DNA of 64,000 nt from Pseudomonadota bacterium. GTDB taxonomy: Bacteria > Pseudomonadota > Alphaproteobacteria > SHVP01. The first letter of the stretch is position 1. Every line of letters starts with the position of its first letter. This document shows, piece by piece, positions 32,493-41,472 of this stretch. The stretch covers positions 1 through 64,000 of the forward strand of contig JAQBYN010000002.1 in the NCBI GenBank assembly GCA_027622715.1. Direction: 5' to 3'. Both the position numbers and the translations under genes were made by a program. The notes beneath the pieces are model-generated. The model made no database searches. It saw nothing but the letters and a program-made list of their open reading frames with translations, and was not told the DNA's origin.

Positions 32493-34118
32493 ATGGCGGA
32501 CTACGACTACATTATTGTTGGCGCTGGCTCGGCCGGGTGCGTTCTGGCCAACCGCCTGTCCGAGGACCCTGCCAACCGGGTTCTGCTCCTCGAGGCTGGA
32601 GGACGCGACTGGAACCCAATCATTCATATCCCCCTGCTCGCCGGGGTCGCGTATTTCTCGAAGTCGATCAACTGGGGCTACGACACCCAACCCGAACCGA
32701 ACCTCAAGAACCGTGAACTGCATTGGCCGCGCGGCAAGGTGATCGGCGGATCGTCGTCGATCAACGGCATGATGTATGTCCGCGGCCAACCGCAGGACTA
32801 CGAGACCTGGCGGCAAATGGGCAACGAGGGCTGGGACTACGCCAGCGTTCTACCCTACTTCAAACGCGCGGAGGGCCACGTCGAGAAGAAAGACTCGTCG
32901 TTTCATGGCACCGACGGCCCATGGAAGATCAAACGGGCCTATTCCGACAACCCGCTATATCACGCATTTTTCGGCGCCTGCCGCGCGGCAGGGCATCGCG
33001 AATCCGACGACTTTAACGGACGCCAGCAAGAGGGTTACCAGTGGCACGACTTTAACGTCGTGGGCGGCCGCCGTCAGAGTACAGCGGTGGCCTTTCTGCG
33101 GCCGGCGATGAAGCGCCCCAATCTGCACGTCGAAACCCGTGCCCATGCGACACGGGTGTTGTTTGAAGGCAAGCGCGCCGTTGGTGTCGAATATGACTGG
33201 CACGGCACCCTCAAACAGGCCCGCGCGAGCCGCGAAGTTATTCTGAGCGGCGGCGCGATCAACTCGCCCGCACTGCTACAACTCTCAGGGATCGGCGCTG
33301 CCCAACGGCTGCGCGACCTGGGCATCCCGGTGGTGCATGACTTGCCGGGCGTCGGCCAAAACCTGCAAGACCATATGGGCGTTTATGTTCAACACGAATG
33401 CCTGCAACCGATCACGATGTACAGGTGGTTCCGCCCTGACCGGGCGGTGCGCATGATGCTCCAGGTTATGCTCTTTGGGACTGGCGTCGGCGCGGCCATC
33501 CCGCTGGAAGCGGGCCTGTTCGCCAAAACTCGGCCCGACCTGGAAACCCCCGATTTGCAAATATCGCTGGTACCCGGCCTCAATTTGGAAACGACCATGA
33601 AGGGGCAGGGGCAGCACGGCTTTCTAATTCATGTCTATCAGCTACGCCCGGAGAGCCGCGGCAGCATCGAGCTCAAGTCGGCCAACCCGTTCGACAAACC
33701 GTTGATGAAGCCGAATTACCTGTCCGCACCAAAGGATCTCGAGGTAACCCGCGAAGGCGTCAAAATCGTCCGCACCCTACTCGCTCAAGACGTCTTCAAG
33801 CCGTACTTGGGCAAAGCGATATCGCCGGCGCCAGGGGTGACGTCCGATGCCGACATTGAGGACTGGATTCGCGGCGGCGCTGAAACGGTGTTCCACCCGA
33901 CCTCAAGCTGCAAGATGGGGATCGATCCCATGGCAGTGGTCGATCCGCAGCTGCGGGTGCACGGCATTCAAGGATTGCGGGTGGTCGATGCGTCGGTGAT
34001 GCCGACAATCGATTCGGGCAATACGCAGGCGCCCACCGTGATGATCGCCGAAAAAGCCGCCGACATGATTCGGGGGCGCACGCCGCTGCCCCAAGAAGAT
34101 CCGTTCGCCGCATCCTAA
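32493..34118 (+). CDS. GMC-family oxidoreductase (choline dehydrogenase-like)
   Basis: 541 residues. N-terminal FAD fold 'YIIVGAGSAGCVLANRLSEDPANRVLLLEAGG', GMC signature 'WPRGKVIGGSSSINGMMYVRGQPQDYE', the second signature 'EVILSGGAINSPALLQLSGIG', 'LPGVGQNLQDHMG', and the C-terminal active site with His in 'FHPTSSCKMG' and 'SGNTQAPTVMIAEKAADMI'. Such FAD enzymes oxidise primary alcohols to aldehydes. GGAGAGGGG lies upstream. It starts a plus-strand run with the small AtzG-like gene and the amidase, so all three may work on one compound. Confidence 0.93.
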   Translation: MADYDYIIVGAGSAGCVLANRLSEDPANRVLLLEAGGRDWNPIIHIPLLAGVAYFSKSINWGYDTQPEPNLKNRELHWPRGKVIGGSSSINGMMYVRGQPQDYETWRQMGNEGWDYASVLPYFKRAEGHVEKKDSSFHGTDGPWKIKRAYSDNPLYHAFFGACRAAGHRESDDFNGRQQEGYQWHDFNVVGGRRQSTAVAFLRPAMKRPNLHVETRAHATRVLFEGKRAVGVEYDWHGTLKQARASREVILSGGAINSPALLQLSGIGAAQRLRDLGIPVVHDLPGVGQNLQDHMGVYVQHECLQPITMYRWFRPDRAVRMMLQVMLFGTGVGAAIPLEAGLFAKTRPDLETPDLQISLVPGLNLETTMKGQGQHGFLIHVYQLRPESRGSIELKSANPFDKPLMKPNYLSAPKDLEVTREGVKIVRTLLAQDVFKPYLGKAISPAPGVTSDADIEDWIRGGAETVFHPTSSCKMGIDPMAVVDPQLRVHGIQGLRVVDASVMPTIDSGNTQAPTVMIAEKAADMIRGRTPLPQEDPFAAS

Positions 34119-34135
34119 GAAAGCAAGGACAGCTG

Positions 34136-34354
34136 ATGACCGACAAAAAAATAGAACCGCAGGACGTGAGCCGACTGGCTGAGCGTCTGCATGAAATGCC
34201 GATAGCCGATAGCCGCGCGGAGGCGTTGGCCGCTGAGCTCAACCAGCTCAACACAACCGCGCGCCGCGAAAGCCGCACGTTGGACTACGACGTTGACGCG
34301 TTGGGGTTCTCCGGGGTGTTGCAGAAGCTGAAGCGCCCGCGGCGGCAGGCATGA
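34136..34354 (+). CDS. AtzG/GatC-like small amidase partner
   Basis: 72 residues: 'DVSRLAERLHEMPIADSRAEALAAELNQLNTTARRESRTLDYDVDALGFSGVLQKLK'. The two-helix N-part and following 'l.fd.d' strand resemble GatC and the AtzG family, small proteins that bind and stabilise amidase-signature partners. The stop overlaps the start of the amidase by four bases (ATGA), as expected for a heteromeric pair. It lacks other motifs; the assignment rests on layout and weak similarity. Confidence 0.7.
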   Translation: MTDKKIEPQDVSRLAERLHEMPIADSRAEALAAELNQLNTTARRESRTLDYDVDALGFSGVLQKLKRPRRQA

Positions 34355-35769
34355 GCGGTATTGTTCAGATGTCATTGACCGAGGTCGCCGACGCGATCCG
34401 GTCAAAAAAAATCTCTGCCGTTGAGGCGACGCAAGCCTGTATCGATCAGATCGACAAGTGGCAGCCCAAGGTCAACGCCTTCGTGACGTACGATCCTGAC
34501 GGCGCGCTCAGCCAGGCCAAGCAAGCCGACGCGGACCTTGCCAAGGGCAACGCGCGCGGGCCGCTGCACGGCGTGCCGCTGGCGCATAAAGATCTGTTCT
34601 ATCGCAAGGGCACGCGCATCACCTGCGCGTCGAAAATCCTTGGCAACCTGACGGCAGACTATGACGCCACCGTCTTGCGCCGGCTGGCCGATGCAGGGGC
34701 GGTGCACCTCGGCGGCTTGAACATGTCGGAACTGGCGATGGGGGCGGCAGGTCGCAACGAACATTTCGGGCATTGCCGCAACCCGTGGAACCCCGATCAC
34801 ATCACCGGCGGCTCGTCGTCGGGCTCGGGCGCGTCGGTCGCGGCGCACATGGTGTTTGGCGCGCTGGGCACCGACACCGGCGGCTCGATCCGCATTCCCT
34901 CGGCGATGTGCGGCGTCGTCGGCATCAAGGGGACATTCGGCCGGGTCAGCCGGCGCGGCGTGATGCCGTTGTCCTATTCGCTCGACAATGCCGGCCCGAT
35001 GACGCGCACCGTGAAAGACTGCGCGCGCATGTTCGGCATCGTGGCCGGTGTCGATCCCGACGATCCGTCGACGGCAAACGAGCCGGTGCCCGACTACGAA
35101 GCAGGGCTTGCGAAGGCCAACGTAAAGGGCCTGCGCATCGGGGTGCCGACCAGCTACTTCTACGACGATGCCGCACCGTCGGTTCGCCAAGCCGTCGAGG
35201 CAGCGCTCGAGGTATACCGCGCGCAAGGCGCCATCATTGTGGATGTCGACATTCCTGATCAGGAGATCTTGCGCGACCTGTGCAACGTCGTGTTGAAAGT
35301 CGAGGCGGCCAACATTCATGCCGACTGGTTGCGCACCCGAACCAACGAGTATTCGACGGAGGTCCGCTCGCGCATCGAAGGTGGGCTCTACATTCCTGGC
35401 GTGCGGTATCTCCAGGCGCAGCGGTTGCGCGGCGAACACGTGAAGGCGTTCTGCGACCAAGTTTTCGACAAATGCGACGTGCTCCACACCCCAGGTCTGC
35501 CGATCGAGGTGCCGACGCTTGCCGACACCGATGCGGCCGTGGGCAAGAACGCGTTGGCCATCAACGAAAAACTGGCTTGGTGCACGCGCGGTCTCAATTA
35601 TTTGGGGCTGCCGGGTTTGTCAGTGCCGTGCGGCTTCTCCGCTAACGGATTGCCGGTGAGCCAGCAGCTGATCGGCCCGCCGTTCTCGGAGGACCTGCTG
35701 TTCGAGGTCGGCCACGCCTATCAGCGTGAAACCGATTGGCACACGATGGCACCCGGTCTGCCGGGGTAG
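34351..35769 (+). CDS. Amidase-signature family amidase
   Basis: 472 residues. The catalytic triad of the family is visible: Lys80 in 'LHGVPLAHKDLF', cis-Ser in 'GGSSSGSGAS' (about 153-162) and the nucleophile Ser179 in 'TDTGGSIRIPSAMCGVVGIKGT'. Other landmarks are 'NAFVTYDPDGAL' and 'LPGLSVPCGFSANGLPVSQQLIGPPFSED'. It hydrolyses an amide to acid and ammonia in the cytoplasm. Given its coupled AtzG-like partner, an allophanate- or biuret-hydrolase-like arrangement is possible but the substrate cannot be read out. Confidence 0.93.
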   Translation: MSGIVQMSLTEVADAIRSKKISAVEATQACIDQIDKWQPKVNAFVTYDPDGALSQAKQADADLAKGNARGPLHGVPLAHKDLFYRKGTRITCASKILGNLTADYDATVLRRLADAGAVHLGGLNMSELAMGAAGRNEHFGHCRNPWNPDHITGGSSSGSGASVAAHMVFGALGTDTGGSIRIPSAMCGVVGIKGTFGRVSRRGVMPLSYSLDNAGPMTRTVKDCARMFGIVAGVDPDDPSTANEPVPDYEAGLAKANVKGLRIGVPTSYFYDDAAPSVRQAVEAALEVYRAQGAIIVDVDIPDQEILRDLCNVVLKVEAANIHADWLRTRTNEYSTEVRSRIEGGLYIPGVRYLQAQRLRGEHVKAFCDQVFDKCDVLHTPGLPIEVPTLADTDAAVGKNALAINEKLAWCTRGLNYLGLPGLSVPCGFSANGLPVSQQLIGPPFSEDLLFEVGHAYQRETDWHTMAPGLPG

Positions 35770-36066
35770 CTCAGATATCCTGTTCGCTGACCGCAGAAAT
35801 GGCTGTATCTTTTCGACGGTAGTAGATCACTTCGGAGTCCCGAATGGGGCCGACAGTACTCTTCGATAAGTCGTTTCTTCAATCATTGAGCTTGGACGAA
35901 TCAGTTTGGTTCGACCACTTCTTCCTGAGCGTAGTGTCACCGATATTCTATGTAGAGACCCTGGCGGACTTAGCGAAAAAGGACTCGGCTAGGAGGGCAG
36001 AGGACGAAGTAAGAATAATAGCGTCGAAGTTTCCAGAACTAGGAGGGACTCCCTGCGCCCACCGGT

Positions 36067-36079
36067 TGACGTGCCCCCC
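36067..36079. repeat. Left terminal inverted repeat of the IS
   Basis: TGACGTGCCCCCC; exact reverse complement of the right end at 37257-37269. Confidence 0.9.
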
Positions 36080-36092
36080 GTTATGTCCTCAT

Positions 36093-36914
36093 TCATAAGT
36101 TAGCTCTGTTCCTGTTTCGGTCCTGTTTGGACCGGGTTGCGAACTCGTGTGGGGTGAGCCCATCGAGGCTCGTGTGGGGTCGGTTCAGATTGTAGTCGGT
36201 CCTCCATGCGTCGATAAGTTCCCGGGCCCGACGCAGGGTTGGGAACAGATGTTCGTTGAGGCATTCGTCACGCAGCCGGCCGTTGAACGACTCGACGAAC
36301 CCATTCTGCATCGGTTTGCCCGGTGCGATGTAGTGCCATTCAACACCACGGTCCTGCTGCCAGGCGAGGATCGCATTGGCGGTCAGCTCGGTGCCGTTGT
36401 CGCTCACCACCATGCAGGGATAGCCCCGACGCTCGGCGATGGCGTCCAACTCGCGCGCTACCCGATCCCCGGTCAGCGAGGTATCGACCACCGTCGCCAG
36501 GCACTCCCGGCTGAAGTCGTCGATCACACACAGGATGCGGAAGCGTCTGCCGTCGCTCAGCGTGTCGGCAACGAAGTCGAGGCTCCAGCGCTGGTTGGGG
36601 TCCTGCGGGATCGCCATCGGCGCCCTGGTCCCCAGAGCCCGCTTGCGGCCACCCCGCCGGCGCACCGTAAGCCGCTCTTCCTTGTAGAGCCGATACAGCT
36701 TCTTGCGGTTCACCGTCACCCCCTCGCGCTTCAGCAGTAGGTGCAGACGTCGGTAGCCGAACCGTCGTCGCTCGGTCGCCAGCTCCCGCAACCGCTGTCG
36801 CAGCCCGGCATCGTCCGGGCGCATCGACCGGTAGCGGTAGACCCGTGGGTCGATCCCCACCAGGCCACAGCCCCGGCGCTGCGAGTATCCTCTGTCATCG
36901 ATCGCCCAGCTCAC
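36093..36914 (-). CDS. IS3-family transposase OrfB (DDE integrase)
   Basis: 273 residues from GTG 36914. N-terminal HTH_21 region '[38 protein letters not shown]', then the rve integrase core with DDE residues in '[11 protein letters not shown]' (Asp), '[11 protein letters not shown]' (Asp) and '[24 protein letters not shown]' (Glu, 35 residues on). It lies in the -1 frame relative to OrfA and is normally made as an OrfAB fusion. Confidence 0.95.
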   Translation of the reverse strand: MSWAIDDRGYSQRRGCGLVGIDPRVYRYRSMRPDDAGLRQRLRELATERRRFGYRRLHLLLKREGVTVNRKKLYRLYKEERLTVRRRGGRKRALGTRAPMAIPQDPNQRWSLDFVADTLSDGRRFRILCVIDDFSRECLATVVDTSLTGDRVARELDAIAERRGYPCMVVSDNGTELTANAILAWQQDRGVEWHYIAPGKPMQNGFVESFNGRLRDECLNEHLFPTLRRARELIDAWRTDYNLNRPHTSLDGLTPHEFATRSKQDRNRNRANL

Positions 36915-36937
36915 GGCACGTCTCCTTGAGCCAGGCG

Positions 36938-37204
36938 TTAGAAGTTTTTTGTCAGCATCTCTTTCAGCGTGGCGTTGTCCATCACCGACTCTGCCAGCAG
37001 CGTCTTCAGACGGCGGTTCTCATCTTCCAGCGCCCGAAGCCGCTTCGCCTCGGACACTTCCAGCCCGCCGTACTTCTTGCGCCACGTGTAGAAGGTCGCA
37101 TCGCTGATGCCGTGCTTGCGGCACAACTCACTCGCCGACAGTCCCGCGGCGTGCTCCTTCAGGATCCCGATGATCTGTTCTTCTGTGTACCTGCTGCGCT
37201 TCAT
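36938..37204 (-). CDS. IS3-family transposase OrfA (HTH protein)
   Basis: 88 residues: '[45 protein letters not shown]' is the HTH_8 domain, followed by a leucine-zipper-like helix '[36 protein letters not shown]'. It binds the IS ends and, by frameshift, is fused to OrfB. Translation starts at ATG 37204, about 65 bp inside the right end. Confidence 0.95.
   Translation of the reverse strand: MKRSRYTEEQIIGILKEHAAGLSASELCRKHGISDATFYTWRKKYGGLEVSEAKRLRALEDENRRLKTLLAESVMDNATLKEMLTKNF
36944..36950 (-). other. Programmed -1 frameshift heptamer between OrfA and OrfB
   Basis: AAAAAAC in the frame A AAA AAC just before the OrfA stop (TAA at 36940-36938). A -1 slip continues as [11 protein letters not shown] into OrfB without a stop, and 36941 minus 36914 is a multiple of three, which confirms the frame relation. 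Confidence 0.85.
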
Positions 37205-37256
37205 CGCCTGTCTCCTCTCATGAAGAACAGGCTAACTTCAAATCGGGGACAATTCA

Positions 37257-37269
37257 GGGGGGCACGTCA
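37257..37269. repeat. Right terminal inverted repeat of the IS
   Basis: GGGGGGCACGTCA; exact reverse complement of the left end. CAC follows directly at 37270-37272. Confidence 0.9.
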
Positions 37270-38299
37270 CACTCAACCTTGGTGATTGGTGACCTGCTGG
37301 GGTACGCGGCTCCACTAACCGGTCAGATTCCAATGGCCGGGGGGAGAGTAGTGGATGAAGGAGGTCGACGTGGCGTTGTTTACGATCAAAGTCCCGAAGC
37401 AGCGGCATTTGACCGGTGGCAGCATGAGCAATTTGAGTTGGTGGAAAGGGAATTTGCGAATGTCTGGCGAGAAGCACTCGAAACGCACGATTTGAACGAG
37501 ATCGCTCGCTCACTCCGCAAGTTTGGCATTGACGGAAAATCCTTTGAGTCTCTGGGTGCCATCGCCGCAGAAGCCGAACGCTTACTTGACCCCAATGATC
37601 GGACCTTTGGGCCACTAAGCTTCGCGGTCAATGCTATGGGCGTCCCGCGTAATTACCATTCACGTATCAGCGAAAGGTGGAAGGGATTGGGTAAACCCTC
37701 GCTCAAGGCATTTTCTCCCTACGCCGCGTTCGTTTCCAAAGTGGAGTTGTTCTTTCAAATTGCATTGGGAGCGAGTCAGATATCTTCTGATCGCCCGTCG
37801 AACCGCCTAGATATTGCCTACCTATACTATCTGCCGTTTTGCCACCTGTTCGTTTCCTCAGACCGATTACATCAGCGTTGCGCTACTCATTTTCTCCGAG
37901 AGAATCAGAAGTTCGTTTGGGGTCAGGAACTAAAGGCCGACCTAGCGCGGCTGCAGTCCCACTTCTTGTCGCTTCCGGAGGCCACAAGGGATGAGGGAAT
38001 TATGCGGTTTGCTCCCCGCCCGCCGACTTCGGGCGACTTCCTCACATCGAAACTTTGGGATCACATATTTGGAGCCGACTACTGGCGTGACGAGGAAGTT
38101 GTCTCGCCGGAATCTATGAATCCAGCTCAATCGAAAAAGTTGGTGGATCAACTCATCAAGTTCAGCGAGGCGCCGGCCGCACCGAGCCAAAGTCTAGCGG
38201 GGGAACCTGACGCGATATCGGTTGCCCGCCATGTTAGGAAGAAGAGAGGTTCTTGGTGGCAACTCCCGAAGGATTTTGAGCCAGACCAGAAATGATCTC

Positions 38300-40117
38300 T
38301 CAACTCGCCTCGCGCATCGCTTTCTTGCGTTCGTGGATTTCGCGCAGCTTCTTGCGCAGGCGAATCGCTTTGGGCGTGACCTCGACCAGCTCGTCGTCCG
38401 AAATATACGCAACGGCCTCTTCGAGGCTCATGCGCCGCGGCGCCGTCAGGCGGACGGCTTCGTCCTTGCCGGCGGCACGGATGTTGGTGAGCTGCTTTGC
38501 CTTGAGCGGGTTCACGTCGAGATCGTTGCCGCGGGTATGCTCGCCGATGATCATGCCGCGGTAGACATCGACCCCAGGCTCGATGAACAGGGTGCCGCGG
38601 GCTTCGAGGTTCCATAGCGCGAAGGGGACAGATTTGCCGTCATCCATCGAGACCAAGACGCCGTTGCGGTACGAATCGATCGTCCCCTTGTGCGGCGCGT
38701 AGGAATGAAAGACGCGGTTCATTACCCCGGTGCCGCGCGTGTCGGTCAAGAATTCCCCGTGATAGCCGATCAACCCGCGCGAGGGTGCGAGAAAGCCGAG
38801 ACGGTGTTTGCCGCCGGCAGTCGGTTTCATCTCGAGCAATTCGGCCTTGCGTTGGCTCATCTTTTCGACGACCACGCCGGCGTAATCGGAATCGACGTCG
38901 ATCACGACCTCTTCGATCGGTTCCAGCGTCTTGCCGGTAACGGGGTCGTCTTGAAAGAGAACCCGTGGCCGGCTGATCGCGAGTTCAAAACCCTCGCGAC
39001 GCATGGTTTCGATCAGGACGCCGATTTGGAGCTCGCCGCGACCCGCGACTTCGAATGAGTCCTTGCGTTCCGCTTCGCTGACTTTGATCGCGACGTTGCC
39101 TTCGGATTCGCGCAGCAACCGGGCGCGCAACAAGCGCGACGTTACCTTGTCGCCGTCGCGGCCGGCCAAAGGTGAGTCGTTAATCGAAAACGTAACGGCA
39201 AGCGTCGGCGGATCCACCGGTTGCGTGGCGATCGGCGTGTTGACGGCGGGATCGCAGATGGTGTGCGCGACCGTGGCTTTGTCCAATCCGGCAATCGCGA
39301 CAATATCGCCGGCCTCGGCGAACTCGAGCGGCACGCGTTCCAGACCGCGGAAGGCGAGCAACTTGGTCAGGCGGGTCTGCTCGATCTCTTTTCCGTCGAT
39401 GGTCAACACTTTGGCGGTCATGTTCGCCCGCAACCGACCGGTATGGATACGCCCGGTAATGATGCGACCGAGGAAAGGATCGTATTCTAAGATCGTGGCC
39501 AACATGGCGAACGGCGCCTCGGCATCGCCGTTGGCGATCACGACACGTTCGACGATCAGGTCGAGGAGGGGGGCGATCTCTTCGCGTGGCCCGTCCAGCG
39601 TCATCGACGCCCAGCCCTGTTTGGCCGACGCATAGATGACGGGAAAATCCAATTGTTCTTCGCTGGCCCCGAGTGAGGCCAACAGGTCGAACACTTCTTC
39701 ATGGACGAAATCGGGGCGGGCGTCCGGCCGGTCGGTCTTGTTCAGGACAACGATCGGTTTGAGGCCGAGCTTGAGCGCCTTGCCCAGCACGAACTTGGTC
39801 TGTGGCATGACGCCTTCCGCGGCGTCGACCAACAGCAACACGCCGTCGACCATGCCCAAGATCCGCTCCACCTCGCCGCCGAAATCGGCGTGGCCCGGCG
39901 TATCCACCAGATTGATCCGTGTGTCGTGCCAAGCCACTGACGTGCACTTGGCCAGGATCGTGATACCCCGTTCGCGCTCCAGGTCGTTGGAATCCATCGC
40001 CCGGTCAGCAATCTGCTGATTGGCGCGGAAGGTGCCGCTTTGGCGCAATAGCGCGTCGATAAGGGTCGTCTTGCCGTGATCGACGTGGGCGATCACCGCA
40101 ACATTGCGAAGGTCCAT
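38300..40117 (-). CDS. typA: Ribosome-associated GTPase TypA/BipA
   Basis: 605 residues, the usual length. GTPase motifs: G1 [10 protein letters not shown]2 region 'ERERGITI', G3 [11 protein letters not shown]4 NKTD, then translation-factor beta barrel and C-terminal domains ending '[20 protein letters not shown]'. BipA binds the ribosome and helps 50S assembly and stress adaptation. It stands alone on the minus strand and ends five bases from the IS-interrupted gene. Confidence 0.97.
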   Translation of the reverse strand: MDLRNVAVIAHVDHGKTTLIDALLRQSGTFRANQQIADRAMDSNDLERERGITILAKCTSVAWHDTRINLVDTPGHADFGGEVERILGMVDGVLLLVDAAEGVMPQTKFVLGKALKLGLKPIVVLNKTDRPDARPDFVHEEVFDLLASLGASEEQLDFPVIYASAKQGWASMTLDGPREEIAPLLDLIVERVVIANGDAEAPFAMLATILEYDPFLGRIITGRIHTGRLRANMTAKVLTIDGKEIEQTRLTKLLAFRGLERVPLEFAEAGDIVAIAGLDKATVAHTICDPAVNTPIATQPVDPPTLAVTFSINDSPLAGRDGDKVTSRLLRARLLRESEGNVAIKVSEAERKDSFEVAGRGELQIGVLIETMRREGFELAISRPRVLFQDDPVTGKTLEPIEEVVIDVDSDYAGVVVEKMSQRKAELLEMKPTAGGKHRLGFLAPSRGLIGYHGEFLTDTRGTGVMNRVFHSYAPHKGTIDSYRNGVLVSMDDGKSVPFALWNLEARGTLFIEPGVDVYRGMIIGEHTRGNDLDVNPLKAKQLTNIRAAGKDEAVRLTAPRRMSLEEAVAYISDDELVEVTPKAIRLRKKLREIHERKKAMREAS

Positions 40118-40263
40118 GAGCCTGTCCTAGGTGAGGGCCGGGAATATATGGCGGCTTTGGTGCACTGCACAAGGCGCGCGACGGCGAATTGCTCGAAACT
40201 GCGCCGTGTGGCGAGACAAGCCGGGCGCGTGGCAGCTATGTTGGCCGTCTTTCACGCGATTTC

Positions 40264-41472
40264 ATGACTCCCTCAACCGCCAGAAAGCCGCCGGTCCCGT
40301 TGCTGCTGTCCGTCCAAGTCGGCGGAATCGTGGCGATTAACGTGTTTGCGCCGTCGATGCCGGACATCGCGCAGTCCCTCGATACCTCGGCGACGGCGGT
40401 GCAGTGGACGATTACGGTGTTTCTCATCGGGTTTTCGGCCGGGCAACTCGTCTATGGCCCGATTTCAGACCGATTGGGGCGCCGCTCGGTCCTTTTTGGC
40501 GGAATGTTCCTGTTTTTGGTGGCGAACGCCGCGTGCGCCGCGGCGGCGACGATCGATTGGCTGCTGGCGGCTCGCCTGGTCCAGGGGTTCGGGGCGTGCT
40601 GTGGCAGCGTCCTGATGCGGGCGATCGTGCGCGACCTGTATGACCGAGACGACGCGGTCCGGATCATGAGTTATTTGGCGGTCGGTGCCGGCATTACGGC
40701 AGCCGTTGCACCGTCCATCGGGAGCGCGCTGATCGTTTTCGGCTGGCGCGCGAATTTTTGGTTTCTCGCGGTGGCAGCGGCGCTGCCGATGATGCTGGCC
40801 TATTTGTGGTTGCCCGAGACCCTCCCGCCGGAACGGCGCTTGTCGGGTCGCCGTGGCACGGTGCTGGGCGCCTATGCGACCCTATTCCGCTCGCGAACGT
40901 TCTTGGGGTATGGCCTGTTGATCGGTAGCGTCAACGCCCAATTCTTTGCCTTCATCGCCGGGGCGCCGTTCGTTCTGATCGGTGTCATGGGCATTCCGGC
41001 AGAGGCCTTTGGCCTTCTTATGTTGATGTCGACCGGCGGTTTTCTCGTCGGCAGCCTGATCGTGGCCCGACTCGCCGGGCGGATAGCCCCGCATCGCATT
41101 ATTGCGATCGGCGCGATTGTCGTCTTCATGTCGATCGCGGCGCTGCTGGTTCTTGCGCTGATCGGGCTAAACAGCGTTGCCGCGATTATGCTGCCGATGT
41201 TCGTTCAAGGTGCGGCCAGCGGGTTCGTGTTTCCACCGGCGATGGCGCTCGGTGTCGGGGCACACCCGCGCATTGCCGGGACTGCGTCGGGCACGCTTGG
41301 CGTGTTTCAAATGGGCAGCGCCGCGTTGGCTACTTTCATCGCCAGTCTGTTTGTCCATAACAGCATTATCCCGGTCGCGATAATCATGTTCGTGCTCGCG
41401 GCAATCGGCGTTGCGGCGTTGCGGCTCATCGGCGTTTCGTCGCACCGCCGCGATGACACGGCGCCGGGATGA
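40264..41472 (+). CDS. DHA1-type MFS transporter (Bcr/CflA-like), copy 1
   Basis: 402 residues from ATG 40264; no good ribosome binding site is visible and the frame is open further upstream. Twelve membrane helices. Motif A 'GPISDRLGRRSVLFGG' after helix 2 and motif C region 'YLAVGAGITAAVAPSIGSALIVFGWR' mark the drug:H+ antiporter group. 'INVFAPSMPDIAQSLDTSATAVQWTITVFLIGFS' is typical of Bcr/CflA. Probably exports a drug or metabolite. First of three adjacent homologues; its stop overlaps the next start (ATGA). Confidence 0.92.
   Translation: MTPSTARKPPVPLLLSVQVGGIVAINVFAPSMPDIAQSLDTSATAVQWTITVFLIGFSAGQLVYGPISDRLGRRSVLFGGMFLFLVANAACAAAATIDWLLAARLVQGFGACCGSVLMRAIVRDLYDRDDAVRIMSYLAVGAGITAAVAPSIGSALIVFGWRANFWFLAVAAALPMMLAYLWLPETLPPERRLSGRRGTVLGAYATLFRSRTFLGYGLLIGSVNAQFFAFIAGAPFVLIGVMGIPAEAFGLLMLMSTGGFLVGSLIVARLAGRIAPHRIIAIGAIVVFMSIAALLVLALIGLNSVAAIMLPMFVQGAASGFVFPPAMALGVGAHPRIAGTASGTLGVFQMGSAALATFIASLFVHNSIIPVAIIMFVLAAIGVAALRLIGVSSHRRDDTAPG

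Larger units (their letters stand above)
36067..37269 (-). mobile_element. IS3-family insertion sequence (IS407-like)
   Basis: A 1203-bp element with 13-bp perfect terminal inverted repeats TGACGTGCCCCCC and weaker symmetry for a further 30 bp. It encodes OrfA and OrfB on the minus strand with a programmed -1 frameshift site. It lies inside a plus-strand gene. CAC is present at both sides, but four extra bases (CGGT) lie between the left CAC and the repeat, so the target duplication is not clean. All parts look intact, so the element may be active. Confidence 0.9.
35844..38295 (+). pseudogene. Hypothetical gene split by an IS3-family insertion
   Basis: The 5' part (35844-36062, from ATG after GGAG) encodes 'VLFDKSFLQSLSLDESVWFDHFFLSVVSPIFYVETLADL' to 'ELGGTPCAH'. 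The 3' part (37273-38295) resumes 'STLVIGDLLGYAAPLTGQ' and runs to a natural stop, with long helical stretches and a basic tail. Joining the parts at the CAC present on both sides of the element restores one frame of 413 residues. Codon use and base composition are more AT-rich than the neighbours (AGA, AGG, CTA, ATA), so the gene was probably acquired. I do not recognise the protein. Truncated peptides run into the element (stop 36098) or could start at 37279. Confidence 0.75.

Noticed and set aside
34402-35487. 361-codon open frame on the minus strand
   Set aside because: Antisense to the amidase, whose catalytic motifs are unmistakable.
36060-36066. Clean 4-bp target duplication for the IS
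   Set aside because: Left flank ends CGGT and right flank begins CACT; no 4-bp match. Only a 3-bp CAC is shared, with four extra bases on the left.
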